A DNA stretch of 64,000 nucleotides, taken from the NCBI RefSeq assembly GCF_001651865.1, contig NZ_LPUX01000055.1, forward strand, positions 248,001 through 312,000, in the 5' to 3' direction. Below the pieces are notes generated by a model. That model had not been told where the DNA came from and did no database searches. It saw only the letters and a program-made list of their open reading frames with translations. A program made the translations under genes and the position numbers. The DNA is from Sinorhizobium glycinis (lineage in GTDB: Bacteria > Pseudomonadota > Alphaproteobacteria > Rhizobiales > Rhizobiaceae). Shown in pieces: positions 1 through 8,352 of the stretch (position 1 is the first letter of the stretch; each line of letters begins with the position of its first letter).

Positions 1-129
1 ACCGGTCTGGACGACTCGGCGGCGGCCAAGTCGTGGAACTCCTCCCATCCGACGCGCGGCGGCTGCACCATGGAGGCATTCAAGAGCACCGGAGGGGACG
101 GTCTCTTCTATTGCTTCGCGACCAATTGA
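1..129 (+). CDS. C-terminal end of a hypothetical protein (5' truncated by window)
   Basis: An open frame runs from the first base of the window to a TGA at 127-129, giving 42 residues of a C-terminus. The tail is rich in Ser, Gly and aromatics, with two cysteines (GGCTMEAF and GLFYCFATN), which would suit a small secreted or envelope protein. I do not recognise the family. It converges on the nrtC gene, and a perfect inverted repeat at 184-209 lies between them. Coding status rests only on the open frame and composition. Confidence 0.45.
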   Translation, partial: TGLDDSAAAKSWNSSHPTRGGCTMEAFKSTGGDGLFYCFATN

Positions 130-183
130 GGACCGGCTGAGGCCGGACCGGACCGCGGTACACAGGCTGGTGAAGAGGCTCCA

Positions 184-209
184 ATTCCCCTGCGGGAGGG
201 CAGGGGAAT
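184..209. terminator. Inverted repeat between convergent genes, possible terminator
   Basis: A 10-bp perfect stem (ATTCCCCTGC / GCAGGGGAAT) with a 6-nt loop sits between the 3' ends of two convergent genes. There is no clear T-run on either strand, so intrinsic termination is uncertain. Confidence 0.35.
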
Positions 210-270
210 GGAAGCCTTTAGCTGGCGCGCGCGAATGAAACATCCTCCAGCGACAATATCACGTGCGCAG

Positions 271-1071
271 TCACTCCGCGGCTTCGACGAAGCGGTGGCG
301 CTCGTAGAGGAACTTGAGCACCGCTTCGCGGCATTTCAGGTAGGTTCGGTCGGAGGCGAGTTCGATGCGCCGGCGCGGCCGGACGAGCGGTACATCAAGG
401 ACTTCGCCGATCCGCGCCGACGGTCCGTTGGTCATCATCACGATGCGGTCGGAAAGCAGGACCGCTTCGTCGACGTCATGCGTGATCATCAGGACCGTAT
501 TTCCAAGCGTCGCGTGGATCTGCATGACCTGGTCCTGCAGATGCGCGCGGGTCAGCGCGTCGAGCGCGCCGAAGGGTTCGTCGAGAAGCAGCACCTTCGG
601 TTCCATGGCGAGCGCCCGGGCGATGCCGACGCGCTGCTTCATCCCCCCGGAAACTTCGGACGGGCGCTTGTCGGCGGCATGCGCCATCTGCACCAGTTCG
701 AGGTTGCGCATGGTCCATTCATGGCGTTCCTGCTTGTTGCGCGTCGCAGAGAACACCTTGTCGACGGCGAGCCGGACGTTTTCATAGACAGTCAGCCATG
801 GAAGCAGCGAGTGGTTCTGGAAGACGACGGCGCGGTCCGGTCCCGGCTCGTCGACCACCTTGCCGTCGAGAAGCACCACGCCGGTCGTCGCCTGCGTCAG
901 CCCGGCGACGATGTTGAGCAGGGTCGACTTGCCGCAGCCGGAATGGCCGATGATCGAGATGAACTCGCCCTTTTCGACGGTAAGGGAGACCTGCTTCAGG
1001 ACCTCCGTTCGCGTTCCGCCGCGTTCGAAGGTCTTGTCGATGAGTTCGAGCGAGAGATAGCTTTTGGTCAT
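271..1071 (-). CDS. nrtC: Nitrate-type ABC transporter, ATP-binding subunit
   Basis: This 266-residue ABC ATPase would energise import through NrtB. Walker A (GHSGCGKST), the signature (VSGGMKQRVGIARAL) and Walker B (VLLLDEPFGALD) are all visible, followed by the H-loop (MITHDVDEA). The length matches single-domain NrtD/SsuB/TauB-type ATPases, without the extra substrate-binding domain of cyanobacterial NrtC. The start at MTKSYLS has GGAG upstream; a longer frame running back through nrtB is a chance reading. It is the last gene of the nrtABC set, 11 bp after nrtB. Nitrate specificity is inferred from the set and its nitrogen-type promoter; cyanate, bicarbonate and sulfonate systems are close relatives. 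Confidence 0.85.
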   Translation of the reverse strand: MTKSYLSLELIDKTFERGGTRTEVLKQVSLTVEKGEFISIIGHSGCGKSTLLNIVAGLTQATTGVVLLDGKVVDEPGPDRAVVFQNHSLLPWLTVYENVRLAVDKVFSATRNKQERHEWTMRNLELVQMAHAADKRPSEVSGGMKQRVGIARALAMEPKVLLLDEPFGALDALTRAHLQDQVMQIHATLGNTVLMITHDVDEAVLLSDRIVMMTNGPSARIGEVLDVPLVRPRRRIELASDRTYLKCREAVLKFLYERHRFVEAAE

Positions 1072-1082
1072 GGGGCTCTCCT

Positions 1083-1976
1083 TCAGGCGCTTGCCGTGCC
1101 GCGGGTGATGGCGCGGCCGATGAGCGCGATGATGCGGTCGAGGAGGAAGCCGACGATTCCGACATAGATCAGCGCCACGATGATGTCGCTGATCAGCGAC
1201 GAGTTCCAGGCATCCCAGATGAAGAAGCCGATGCCGACGCCGCCGATCAGCATCTCGGCGGCGACGATCGCCAGCCATGAGAGGCCGATGCCGATCCTGA
1301 GGCCCGTGAAGATGTAGGGGGCGGCGGCGGGCAGCATGATCTTGGCGAAATATTCGAGGCCGTTCAGCCGCAGCACCCTGGCGACGTTCTGGTAATCCTG
1401 CGGAATGTTGCGGATGCCGACCGCCGTGTTGATGATGATCGGCCAGATCGCCGTGATGAAGATGACGAAGATCGCCGAAGGATTGCCGTCCTGGAAGGCG
1501 GCCAGCGAAAGCGGCAGCCAGGCGAGCGGCGGCACGGTGCGCAGCACCTGGAAGATCGGATCGAGGCCGCGCATGGCGAGCGCGCTCTGGCCGACGAGCG
1601 TGCCGAGCGCCACGCCGACGGCGGCGGCCATGGCATAGCCGAGCGCGACGCGCTGCAGGCTTGCAAGCACGTGCCAGAACAGGCCCTGGTCGACACCCTG
1701 GCCGGTGTAGAAGGGGTGGGCGATCAGTTCCCAGCTCTCCTCGAACACGCGCGATGGTGCCGGCAGGCTCGAGTCGGGCGACGCGCAGATGAGCTGCCAG
1801 GCGAGGGTGAATAGTGTCAGCGTGACGAGCAGCGGCAAGAGGTTCGTGGCAGTCTGGGCGGCAAGGCGCGACAGCCGGCGGTCGATGCCCGGCTTCATTG
1901 TATGTCCGAGAGCGATGACCTGAGCCGAAGGCTGCAGCGTCGCCTGCGGTTTGAGCTTGAGATTGGTGACGGACAT
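1083..1976 (-). CDS. nrtB: Nitrate-type ABC transporter, permease subunit
   Basis: This 297-residue inner-membrane permease has the BPD_transp_1 fold of the NrtB/SsuC/TauC group. The N-terminal ~40 residues are cytoplasmic, followed by about six hydrophobic segments. The EAA-type coupling loop can be seen near the middle of the C-terminal half (NVARVLRLNGLEYFAKIMLP), where NrtC docks. An AGGAG lies 6 bases before the ATG. It is flanked by nrtA and nrtC on the same strand with short gaps, so it forms the middle gene of one operon. Confidence 0.88.
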   Translation of the reverse strand: MSVTNLKLKPQATLQPSAQVIALGHTMKPGIDRRLSRLAAQTATNLLPLLVTLTLFTLAWQLICASPDSSLPAPSRVFEESWELIAHPFYTGQGVDQGLFWHVLASLQRVALGYAMAAAVGVALGTLVGQSALAMRGLDPIFQVLRTVPPLAWLPLSLAAFQDGNPSAIFVIFITAIWPIIINTAVGIRNIPQDYQNVARVLRLNGLEYFAKIMLPAAAPYIFTGLRIGIGLSWLAIVAAEMLIGGVGIGFFIWDAWNSSLISDIIVALIYVGIVGFLLDRIIALIGRAITRGTASA

Positions 1977-2038
1977 GCCGTTCTCCTATGGGTTTGGTCG
2001 AAGGCAGCCGGGTTAGCGACCCGGCTGCCATTCCGGCA

Positions 2039-3337
2039 TCAGGCGATGCGGCTGATTGCCAGGCTCTTCAGGTACGCTTCGGGATTTTCGGGATCGAAGA
2101 TCTTGCCGTCGAAGAAGGTCTCCGGACCGCGCGAGGTGGAGGCCGGAATGTCGGCGATGCCGAGGTCCTTTGCCGCTTCGCGCCAGATGTCCTCGCGGTT
2201 CACCTTGGCGACCAGCCCCTTGATGTCGGTGTCCGGCGCGAGCTTGCCCCAGCGGATGTTCTCGGTGAGGAACCAGGCGTCATGGCTCTGGAACGGGTAG
2301 GAGGCGTGATCGCGCCAGAACTTCATGAGGTGCGGGCTGTTCTCAACGACCTTGCCGTTACCGTAGTCGTATTCGCCCTTCAGCCGGCCCACAATGTCCT
2401 TGGGCGGCACGTTGAACCAGCTGCGCTTGCCGACGATCTTGGCGAGCTCTTCCTTGTTCGCCATGTCGTCGCACCATTGCGCGGCCTCTTCAACGGCCAT
2501 GACCAGCGCCTTGGCGGCACGCGGGTTCTTGTCGACCCATTCGGCGCGCATGGCGAAGGACTTTTCCGGATGCTTGGCCCAGATCTCGGCGGTATTGACT
2601 GCGGTGTAGCCGATCTTCTGGTTGACGAGCTGCGCATTCCATGGCTCGCCCACGCAGAAACAGTCCATGGTGCCGACCTTCATGTTGGCGACCATCTGCG
2701 GCGGCGGCACGACGATGGTTTCGACATCCTTGTCCGGATCGATGCCGCCGGCGGCGAGCCAATAGCGGATCCAGAGGTCGTGCGTGCCGCCCGGGAAGGT
2801 CATGGCGACCTTGGCGGCGGCCCCCTCGGCCTTCTTCTTGGCGAAGGTTTCCTTGAGGGCCGAGGCGTCGAGACCGACCTTCAGGTCGGAGTAAGCCGCG
2901 CCGACCGAGATCGCCTGGGCGTCGAGATTGAGACGGGCAAGGATCGCCATCGGCAGCGGCTGGTTGTTCTGCGTCACCTTGCCGGTCGAGATGAGGTAGG
3001 GCATCGGCGTCAGGATATGGGCGCCGTCGATGCCGGCTCCGGCCGAGCCGAGCACCAGATTGTCGCGGGTCGTGCCCCAGGAGGCCTGCTTCACCACTTC
3101 AACCTCGGTCATGCCGTATTTGTCGAAGAAGCCCTTTTCCTTGGCGATGATCAGCGGGGCGGAGTCGGTAAGAGCGATGAAGCCGAGAACGGCCTTTGCA
3201 GTCTCCGGACCGGCGCCCTGGGCGAATGCCCCGGAGGGAAATAGCGTCTTTGCCGCGCCGACCATGGCGGCGGTGGCGGTCGTCTTCAGCAGGCTGCGGC
3301 GGGTCAAACCGCCGATCGAAGTCTTGGTCATGCGCAT
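2039..3337 (-). CDS. nrtA: Nitrate-type ABC transporter, periplasmic substrate-binding protein with Tat signal
   Basis: This 432-residue solute-binding protein of the NrtA/CmpA family carries a Tat-type leader at its start (LTRRSLLKTTATAAM) ending near AFAQ. Family features include the WGTTRDNLV and HDLWIRYWLAAGG stretches that shape the anion pocket. It would deliver nitrate or nitrite to NrtBC in the inner membrane. GAGGGAAC precedes the first of two closely spaced ATGs (M1 and M3), so the first was chosen. It is the first gene of the operon, and its leader holds a terminator hairpin and a sigma-54 promoter. The exact anion cannot be proven from sequence. Confidence 0.88.
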   Translation of the reverse strand: MRMTKTSIGGLTRRSLLKTTATAAMVGAAKTLFPSGAFAQGAGPETAKAVLGFIALTDSAPLIIAKEKGFFDKYGMTEVEVVKQASWGTTRDNLVLGSAGAGIDGAHILTPMPYLISTGKVTQNNQPLPMAILARLNLDAQAISVGAAYSDLKVGLDASALKETFAKKKAEGAAAKVAMTFPGGTHDLWIRYWLAAGGIDPDKDVETIVVPPPQMVANMKVGTMDCFCVGEPWNAQLVNQKIGYTAVNTAEIWAKHPEKSFAMRAEWVDKNPRAAKALVMAVEEAAQWCDDMANKEELAKIVGKRSWFNVPPKDIVGRLKGEYDYGNGKVVENSPHLMKFWRDHASYPFQSHDAWFLTENIRWGKLAPDTDIKGLVAKVNREDIWREAAKDLGIADIPASTSRGPETFFDGKIFDPENPEAYLKSLAISRIA

Positions 3338-3370
3338 GTTCCCTCAATTGTTGGCCGGTCGAAAACCGAC

Positions 3371-3398
3371 AAAAAAGCGCCGCCTGGGCATTGCGCTC
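3371..3398 (-). terminator. Intrinsic terminator/attenuator in the nrtA leader
   Basis: Read on the minus strand, AGCGC and GCGCT pair around a 12-nt loop and are followed at once by six T residues, about 34 bases before the nrtA start codon. A terminator inside the leader, between promoter and start codon, is the arrangement of attenuated nitrate-assimilation genes controlled by NasT-type ANTAR antiterminators. Other hairpins lie upstream in the same leader (for example GCAAGG-T-CCTTGC near 3426-3438). Confidence 0.6.
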
Positions 3399-3515
3399 CT
3401 GGGACTGGGAGGAATCCCTTTGGAGGCAAGGACCTTGCGACGCCGGTGTCTTTGACAGGCGCTGTCGGCGCCCGAGCTCGCTTCAATCGCCGTTGACCGA
3501 AGCGAATATTGAAAC

Positions 3516-3531
3516 GCAAGCGCCGTGCCAA
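3516..3531 (-). promoter_or_regulatory. Sigma-54 (RpoN) promoter for nrtABC
   Basis: The minus strand reads TTGGCACGGCGCTTGC, which fits the RpoN consensus TGGCACG-N4-TTGC with both the GG and GC elements at the correct 10-bp separation. Transcription would begin near 3504, leaving a leader of roughly 165 nt that contains the attenuator hairpin. No convincing NtrC site was found upstream. Confidence 0.75.
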
Positions 3532-4198
3532 TTTGGAGCTTGATTGGCACATCCTTGAAAATAAAAGATAAACTTCCAATTCGGGAGATGCCCGAAAAAT
3601 GGGCATTAGCGTTCGCTGATGAAGTTTTGTGCGATGCAGTATGGTGGATAAGCAAGTGCGCTTAAACAAGCAGCGTTGCGGCTCATCGGGCAGTGCCCGC
3701 GGAAAGCCGATCCGTTTAGAACGCGGCGGCGGGAGAGTGACATTCTTGCTATGCGGGATCAGGACACTTTAACTCTGCCGCTACACACAATGTGGCGGCC
3801 AGGTTGACGTGTCCGCCGTCGGGCAAAGCAGAAACGTCACTCTGAGCTACCATAGGAAACGACGACCAGCCCCGACCTGACCAGCCGTTCCGGTTGCAAG
3901 GGAGGGCGCGGGGGACGCCATCGACTTAGCTTCGAGACCATGAATGCAGCCGATCATGCGGCCGCATCAAGGCGGGACAGCGCCTGCTGCCCCGGGGCGA
4001 TGACCGCAGGGGACAATGTGACAAGTCCGGGGCAGGGCCCGGCGTCTCCTGCATGACATCAGGTAAGATGGCCACCTGAGGCGCAGCTCATTGATCGGAT
4101 CGTCGGTTTCGCGACATCAGCATCGGGGAGTTGGATTGCCACAATTAATTAAAAGTAGCCGTCTTCGGGGCGGCGGCAAATCCCGCCGCCCCGCCAAA
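3532..4198. other. Intergenic region without a supported gene
   Basis: About 670 bases separate the nrt promoter from the SH3-domain gene. Open frames here have poor codon use and no recognisable protein. Upstream control sites for the sigma-54 promoter would be expected near 3540-3700, but no clear palindrome was identified. Confidence 0.5.
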
Positions 4199-5008
4199 TC
4201 AGTTCGGGCAATTCGGATCGCCGGGTTGGCAGACACGTCGCTGCGGCCTGCGTCGGTCACCACCGGTGCGATCACGATTGTTGTCGCCGCGGCGGATGAC
4301 GCGATTGCCATCATCGCCCCCACGTTCGAAGTTCCGGCGGTTGCGATCGTCGCCGCCGGGCAGGTCACGGTTAAAGTCCGGCTGCCTGTCGACGTTAGGC
4401 CTGCGATTGGGCGCGCGGTCGAAATCCGGAAGGCGACCCGGACGATCCTCCAAGTCCCGACGTCTTTCAGGGGGACGGCCAAGATCGGGCCTCCGCTCCA
4501 ATCTCCGCTCGAATTCCGGGGGCGAAACCGGCCTCGGCTCGAAATCAGGAATGCGGCTGGGGGGACGGTAAGGTTCCGCACGGCGATCCGGGCCGCGATA
4601 GAAGTCCGGTCCGCGGCGCCAGCGATCGCGGTCGCGATAAAAATCATAGTCGCGGTAATGACGATCCCAATAGCTGTTGAAGCTGAAGACAACGATGGGA
4701 ATACCGAGCGGCCGATAATATCTAGGACCGACATACACGCGGCGCTGTTGATAAAGCGCCTGGATATATCGGCCGTGCACCCAGCCACGGCCGTCGTAGA
4801 ACTCCACGTCGCACCATGGCACGTCGGCAAGACAGCCATAGATTTCGATGGATTCGCCGGCCGGAATTACAGTGATCGCCGGATATGCTGTGCTGGGGCC
4901 GGCGCGCATATTGACATTCGCCGTCGCGAAGCCTTCTGCCGCCTGAGCGATCGCCGGAGCAAGCAGGAGCATACCGGTCGCGGCAATTTTCAAAAGGGCG
5001 CGTTTCAC
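4199..5008 (-). CDS. Secreted SH3b-domain protein with Arg/Asp/Pro-rich tail
   Basis: The 269-residue protein starts at a GTG preceded by AGGGAG; longer starts upstream lack a ribosome site. A Sec signal peptide (about 1-24, ending AIAQA-AE) leads into a bacterial SH3 domain (about 25-85; ATANVNMRAGPSTAYPAI and DGRGWVHGRYI are typical). A tyrosine-rich linker follows, then a long low-complexity tail of Arg, Asp and Pro. Such SH3b proteins are common in rhizobia and are thought to bind cell wall or envelope partners. No neighbour points to a specific role. The extremely charged tail suggests disorder or an RNA/polyanion contact, which is inference. Confidence 0.8.
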   Translation of the reverse strand: MKRALLKIAATGMLLLAPAIAQAAEGFATANVNMRAGPSTAYPAITVIPAGESIEIYGCLADVPWCDVEFYDGRGWVHGRYIQALYQQRRVYVGPRYYRPLGIPIVVFSFNSYWDRHYRDYDFYRDRDRWRRGPDFYRGPDRRAEPYRPPSRIPDFEPRPVSPPEFERRLERRPDLGRPPERRRDLEDRPGRLPDFDRAPNRRPNVDRQPDFNRDLPGGDDRNRRNFERGGDDGNRVIRRGDNNRDRTGGDRRRPQRRVCQPGDPNCPN

Positions 5009-5362
5009 GTGTTTAACTCCCTGGGAGGCGGGCGTCATGCCACATCCGGTATTTGATCTCACTCCGGCTTTTTCCGGTTCCCGGGCATGATTGGAAGCGC
5101 CTCCCGACTTTTGTTAGAAGGCCACCATCGTCTTGTCTTTCAATGGTTTATAGCGCGTTTTGGATGAACGTAGCTTGAACGCCATGTGCCGCTCGATCAT
5201 TGCCTCCAAGGAAGAGCGACGGCGGCGGCGACGACCGTCGCATCTCTAACTGGCCAACTGTCGCATTACTAAATAGCCCTACATACGAAAATCGCATAAC
5301 ACGCATTATGGAACCCCGCCGGCAGACTTAATGTACGCCTGCGTCACCGCCTGTGAGTGGGA
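5009..5362. other. Intergenic region, nothing recognised
   Basis: This is the promoter side of the SH3 gene and the 3' side of the mntR-like gene. The stretch is comparatively AT-rich near 5265-5310. No ORF or strong hairpin with a T-run was found. Confidence 0.4.
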
Positions 5363-5845
5363 TCACGCCTCACCGGCGATCCGCGATGAGGTCGTTTGGA
5401 TAAGGAAGCGCTTGAACGCCTCAAGCGTCTCGGGGCTGGCATGATGCTCCATCCCCTCTGCGTCGATGCGCGCGGTTTCGGCGGAGACGCCGATCGAGCA
5501 AAGGAACGATTCGACGATCTGGTGCCGTTCGCGGCAAAGCTCCGCCAGCTGCCGGCCCGCGTCGGTGAGAAAGATGCCGCGGTACCGGCGTTGCTGGATG
5601 TATCCCTCGGCACCCAGTCTTTTCAGCATCTTGGCGACGGTCGGCTGGGCCACCCCCAGGCGCTGGGCAATATCGACCTGACGGGCCTCGCCGCCGTCCT
5701 CGAGAAGATCGGCGATCAGTTCCACATAGTCTTCGACGAGTTCGGTGCGGCGATTGTTCCGCGTCTGCCGGAAGCTTTCGACCTGAGCGTTGGCATCGAT
5801 CAAACCCGTTTCGGCGTCGTGCCCGATATTCTCATGCTGCGACAA
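5363..5845 (-). CDS. mntR: DtxR/MntR-family metal-responsive transcriptional repressor
   Basis: This 160-residue regulator has an N-terminal winged helix-turn-helix (about 35-95; [20 protein letters not shown] is the recognition region) and a C-terminal metal-binding and dimerisation domain (about 96-145; [15 protein letters not shown] and [12 protein letters not shown] supply His, Glu and Cys-type ligands). There is no SH3-like third domain, as in MntR rather than DtxR. The start is a TTG with AAGGAAG upstream. It is divergent from a multicopper oxidase/ZIP operon, with two ATAGC-N4-GCTAT repeats between them, so it probably represses itself and that operon when Mn(II) or a similar metal is plentiful. 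Confidence 0.85.
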   Translation of the reverse strand: MSQHENIGHDAETGLIDANAQVESFRQTRNNRRTELVEDYVELIADLLEDGGEARQVDIAQRLGVAQPTVAKMLKRLGAEGYIQQRRYRGIFLTDAGRQLAELCRERHQIVESFLCSIGVSAETARIDAEGMEHHASPETLEAFKRFLIQTTSSRIAGEA

Positions 5846-5889
5846 TCCCGGTCTTCCTTGTGCTGGAGCATGGCTCTCACTGAAATAAT

Positions 5890-5903
5890 ATAGCCAATGC
5901 TAT
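5890..5903. promoter_or_regulatory. Inverted repeat, putative MntR box 1
   Basis: ATAGCCAATGCTAT is a perfect inverted repeat (ATAGC-N4-GCTAT) 44 bases upstream of the mntR start. It shares its arms with a second copy 61 bases away, which makes a common regulator likely. Confidence 0.65.
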
Positions 5904-5950
5904 TTTTCAATCCAGTTATGAACATTGCCCACTTGGCCATCCCGCAAGCG

Positions 5951-5966
5951 TATAGCAGTTGCTATA
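5951..5966. promoter_or_regulatory. Inverted repeat, putative MntR box 2
   Basis: TATAGCAGTTGCTATA is a perfect 6-bp-arm inverted repeat with a 4-base spacer, 44 bases before the multicopper oxidase start. The motif core equals that of box 1. Its location fits repression of the rightward promoter. Confidence 0.7.
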
Positions 5967-6010
5967 TTCCAACTATCATGCTCTATTTCATCTAACGTGC
6001 TAAATTGACG

Positions 6011-7150
6011 ATGGGTGCCAACATGCTGAGATGGGCACAGGCGGCATTGAGCAGGCGCAGCCTGCTCTTGGGCGGCGGCGCGGCGACCATAGGCGCGACA
6101 ACGATTTGCTCGAGCAAAACGGTGGCTCAGGAGGGCCACGGCAACCATGTCATTGCAGCCGAGGCGCAAAGCGCCGCGGCCGCGCCTACTCACCAGTCCG
6201 CGCACGGCGCGATGATTACCGTGGGCACGGTGGACAACGAGCGCAACGGGTTCGATCCCACGAGGCTCCTGACGGACTGGCATACAGGGACCCTTACCGA
6301 TCTGCCGGATGGGCGAAAGCTCAGGACGTTCGAAATCACCGCGGAGGACAAGGAGATCGAGATCGCGCCCGGCGTGATGTTTCCCGCCTGGACCTACAAT
6401 GGCCGCGTACCGGGTCCGGCGCTCCGCGCCACCGAAGGTGAGCGGTTGAGAATTGTCTTCAGGAACTACGGGTCGCATCCACACTCAATGCACTTCCATG
6501 GCATTCACTCGGCCCGCATGGATGGAGTGCCCGGCGCGGGCGTCATCGCCCCCGGCGACGAGTTCGTCTATGAATTCGATGCCAAGCCCTTCGGCTGTCA
6601 CCTCTATCACTGTCATTCGTTGCCGTTGGCGCGGCACCTCCACAAGGGCATGTACGGCCTGTTCGTCATCGATCCGGATCCGGAGCGCCACCCGGACCAT
6701 GTGAACGTCGCGAAGTCCCGCCTCTACGGCTCGCCGGAAAACGCCGAGTGGCAGGAAATCGCGATGATCATGAACGCGTTCGACACCAATTTCGACGGCG
6801 AGAACGAGTTCTATGCCTGCAACACGATTGCGCATTGCTACGCCAAGGAGCCGATCAGGATCGAGAAGGGCCGGCCGGTACGTATCTATCTGGTGAACGT
6901 CACCGAGTTCGATCCGATCAACTCGTTCCATCTTCATGGGAATTTCTTCGACTATTTCGACCAGGGAACGACGCTTACGCCTACCCTGCGCATGGTCGAC
7001 CTCATCATGCAGTGCCAGGCCCAGCGCGGTATCCTCGAGTTCACCTACAGGAACCACGAGGCAGGGCATTACATGTTCCACGCCCATCAGTCCGAATTCA
7101 CCGAACTCGGCTGGATGGGCATGTTCGATGTCGTGGAGACGCTGTCATGA
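6011..7150 (+). CDS. Two-domain multicopper oxidase, Tat-exported
   Basis: The 379-residue protein carries a Tat leader (LSRRSLLLGGG, about 14-24) and two cupredoxin domains. Domain 1 has the trinuclear-site HFHG (about 161-164) and a full type 1 site, HCHSLPLARHLHKGM (about 200-214). Domain 2 has HLHG (about 307-310) and a C-terminal HAH, in which Ala replaces the usual type 1 Cys. The blue copper should therefore sit only in domain 1. It would oxidise a substrate in the periplasm, and metal ions are plausible given the context. The following ZIP gene overlaps its stop codon (ATGA). The start (ATG at 6011 or 6023) is uncertain because no strong ribosome site precedes either. Confidence 0.85.
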   Translation: MGANMLRWAQAALSRRSLLLGGGAATIGATTICSSKTVAQEGHGNHVIAAEAQSAAAAPTHQSAHGAMITVGTVDNERNGFDPTRLLTDWHTGTLTDLPDGRKLRTFEITAEDKEIEIAPGVMFPAWTYNGRVPGPALRATEGERLRIVFRNYGSHPHSMHFHGIHSARMDGVPGAGVIAPGDEFVYEFDAKPFGCHLYHCHSLPLARHLHKGMYGLFVIDPDPERHPDHVNVAKSRLYGSPENAEWQEIAMIMNAFDTNFDGENEFYACNTIAHCYAKEPIRIEKGRPVRIYLVNVTEFDPINSFHLHGNFFDYFDQGTTLTPTLRMVDLIMQCQAQRGILEFTYRNHEAGHYMFHAHQSEFTELGWMGMFDVVETLS

Positions 7151-8352
7151 ACGAGAACCCGCGCAGCTTCGCACCGGTCTCCACCGCGGCGCCGGGTCCG
7201 CGCCATCTCCTCTGGCTTGTCCTGCCGATGATCGTCCTGATCGCCGCGGTGCTGTGGCTGTTGCAGGTCGATCCGCTGCGTGGCTTCAGCAACGGCGCTC
7301 CGCCCGTCGAAAACCTGGCAGTCGAACGAACCGTGCTTGATGAGGGCGGTTTGCGGCTGCAGCTGCGCGCCGGTGGATCGGAGCCGATGACGATTGCGCA
7401 GGTGCAGGTCGACGCCGCCTACTGGCAGTTCCGGCAGGAACCCTCCGGGCCAATCTCCCGCGGCGAAACCGCCTGGATGGCGATCCCGTTCCCCTGGGTT
7501 CTCGGCGAGGCCCACAAGGTGACATTCGTCACCAACACGGGCGCGACCTTCGACCATGAAATTCCGGTCGCCGTCCCGACGCCGAAGGTCAGCGGCAGCG
7601 GGCTCGTCTCCCAAGCCATCCTCGGCGCCTTTGTCGGTATCCTGCCCGTCGCGATCGGCTTGCTGTGCTATCCGGCGCTTCGCGGGGCGGGCCGCAACAC
7701 GATGGCCTTCCTGCTGGCGATGACCGTCGGGCTGCTCGCCTTCCTGCTCGTCGACACCATCATCGAAGCATTGGATTTTGCAAGTCAGTCGGCCGCGGTC
7801 TTCCAGGGAAGCGTGATGGTCGTCCTGATCGCGGCTGTGAGTTTCCTGGCGCTTGTCGCGATCGGTCGCCGCCGTGGCTCCCCGACGGGGCTTGCGCTCG
7901 CCACCTACATCGCCATTGGTATCGGACTGCACAATTTCGGCGAGGGTCTTGCCATCGGCGCGGCTTTTGCGGCGGGCGCCGCGGGGCTCGGAACGTTCCT
8001 GGTGCTCGGCTTCACGCTTCACAACATTACCGAGGGAATCGGCATCGCCGTCCCGATCCTGAATATCCGGCCGAAGGTCGTCCATTTCCTCGGTCTTGCG
8101 CTGCTGGCCGGCGGCCCTGCAGTGTTCGGAATCTGGCTCGGCAGCCTGGCCGTTGCGCCCCACTGGACCGCGATCGCCCTGGCAATCGGCGCAGGCGCCA
8201 TCGCGCAGGTCATCGTCGAAGTCACGGCGCTGGTGGCAAGAGGCCACGAGGGCCGTGGCGACTACACGCAGATCCTCAACCCTGCTGCCTATGGCGGCAT
8301 CGTGGCTGGCCTCGCGCTGATGTATGCGACCGCGATGCTCGTCAAGATCTGA
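7147..8352 (+). CDS. ZIP-family metal transporter with N-terminal extracytoplasmic domain
   Basis: The 401-residue membrane protein begins with one helix (about 20-38), followed by an extracytoplasmic beta-rich domain of about 110 residues. A ZIP-type core of around eight helices follows. The metal-site motifs HNFGEG (about 262) and HNITEG (about 292) of ZIP helices 4 and 5 are intact. It would move a divalent metal inward across the inner membrane. The gene is translationally coupled (ATGA) to the multicopper oxidase and lies behind putative MntR boxes, so Mn(II), Fe(II) or Zn(II) are candidates. The extra N-terminal domain is unusual for a bacterial ZIP and could contact the partner oxidase (inference). 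Confidence 0.85.
   Translation: MNENPRSFAPVSTAAPGPRHLLWLVLPMIVLIAAVLWLLQVDPLRGFSNGAPPVENLAVERTVLDEGGLRLQLRAGGSEPMTIAQVQVDAAYWQFRQEPSGPISRGETAWMAIPFPWVLGEAHKVTFVTNTGATFDHEIPVAVPTPKVSGSGLVSQAILGAFVGILPVAIGLLCYPALRGAGRNTMAFLLAMTVGLLAFLLVDTIIEALDFASQSAAVFQGSVMVVLIAAVSFLALVAIGRRRGSPTGLALATYIAIGIGLHNFGEGLAIGAAFAAGAAGLGTFLVLGFTLHNITEGIGIAVPILNIRPKVVHFLGLALLAGGPAVFGIWLGSLAVAPHWTAIALAIGAGAIAQVIVEVTALVARGHEGRGDYTQILNPAAYGGIVAGLALMYATAMLVKI

Noticed and set aside
3540..3700. NtrC-type enhancer sites upstream of the sigma-54 promoter
   Set aside because: Only half-site-like strings (for example around TGCAGTATGGTGG) were seen; none forms the expected palindrome.
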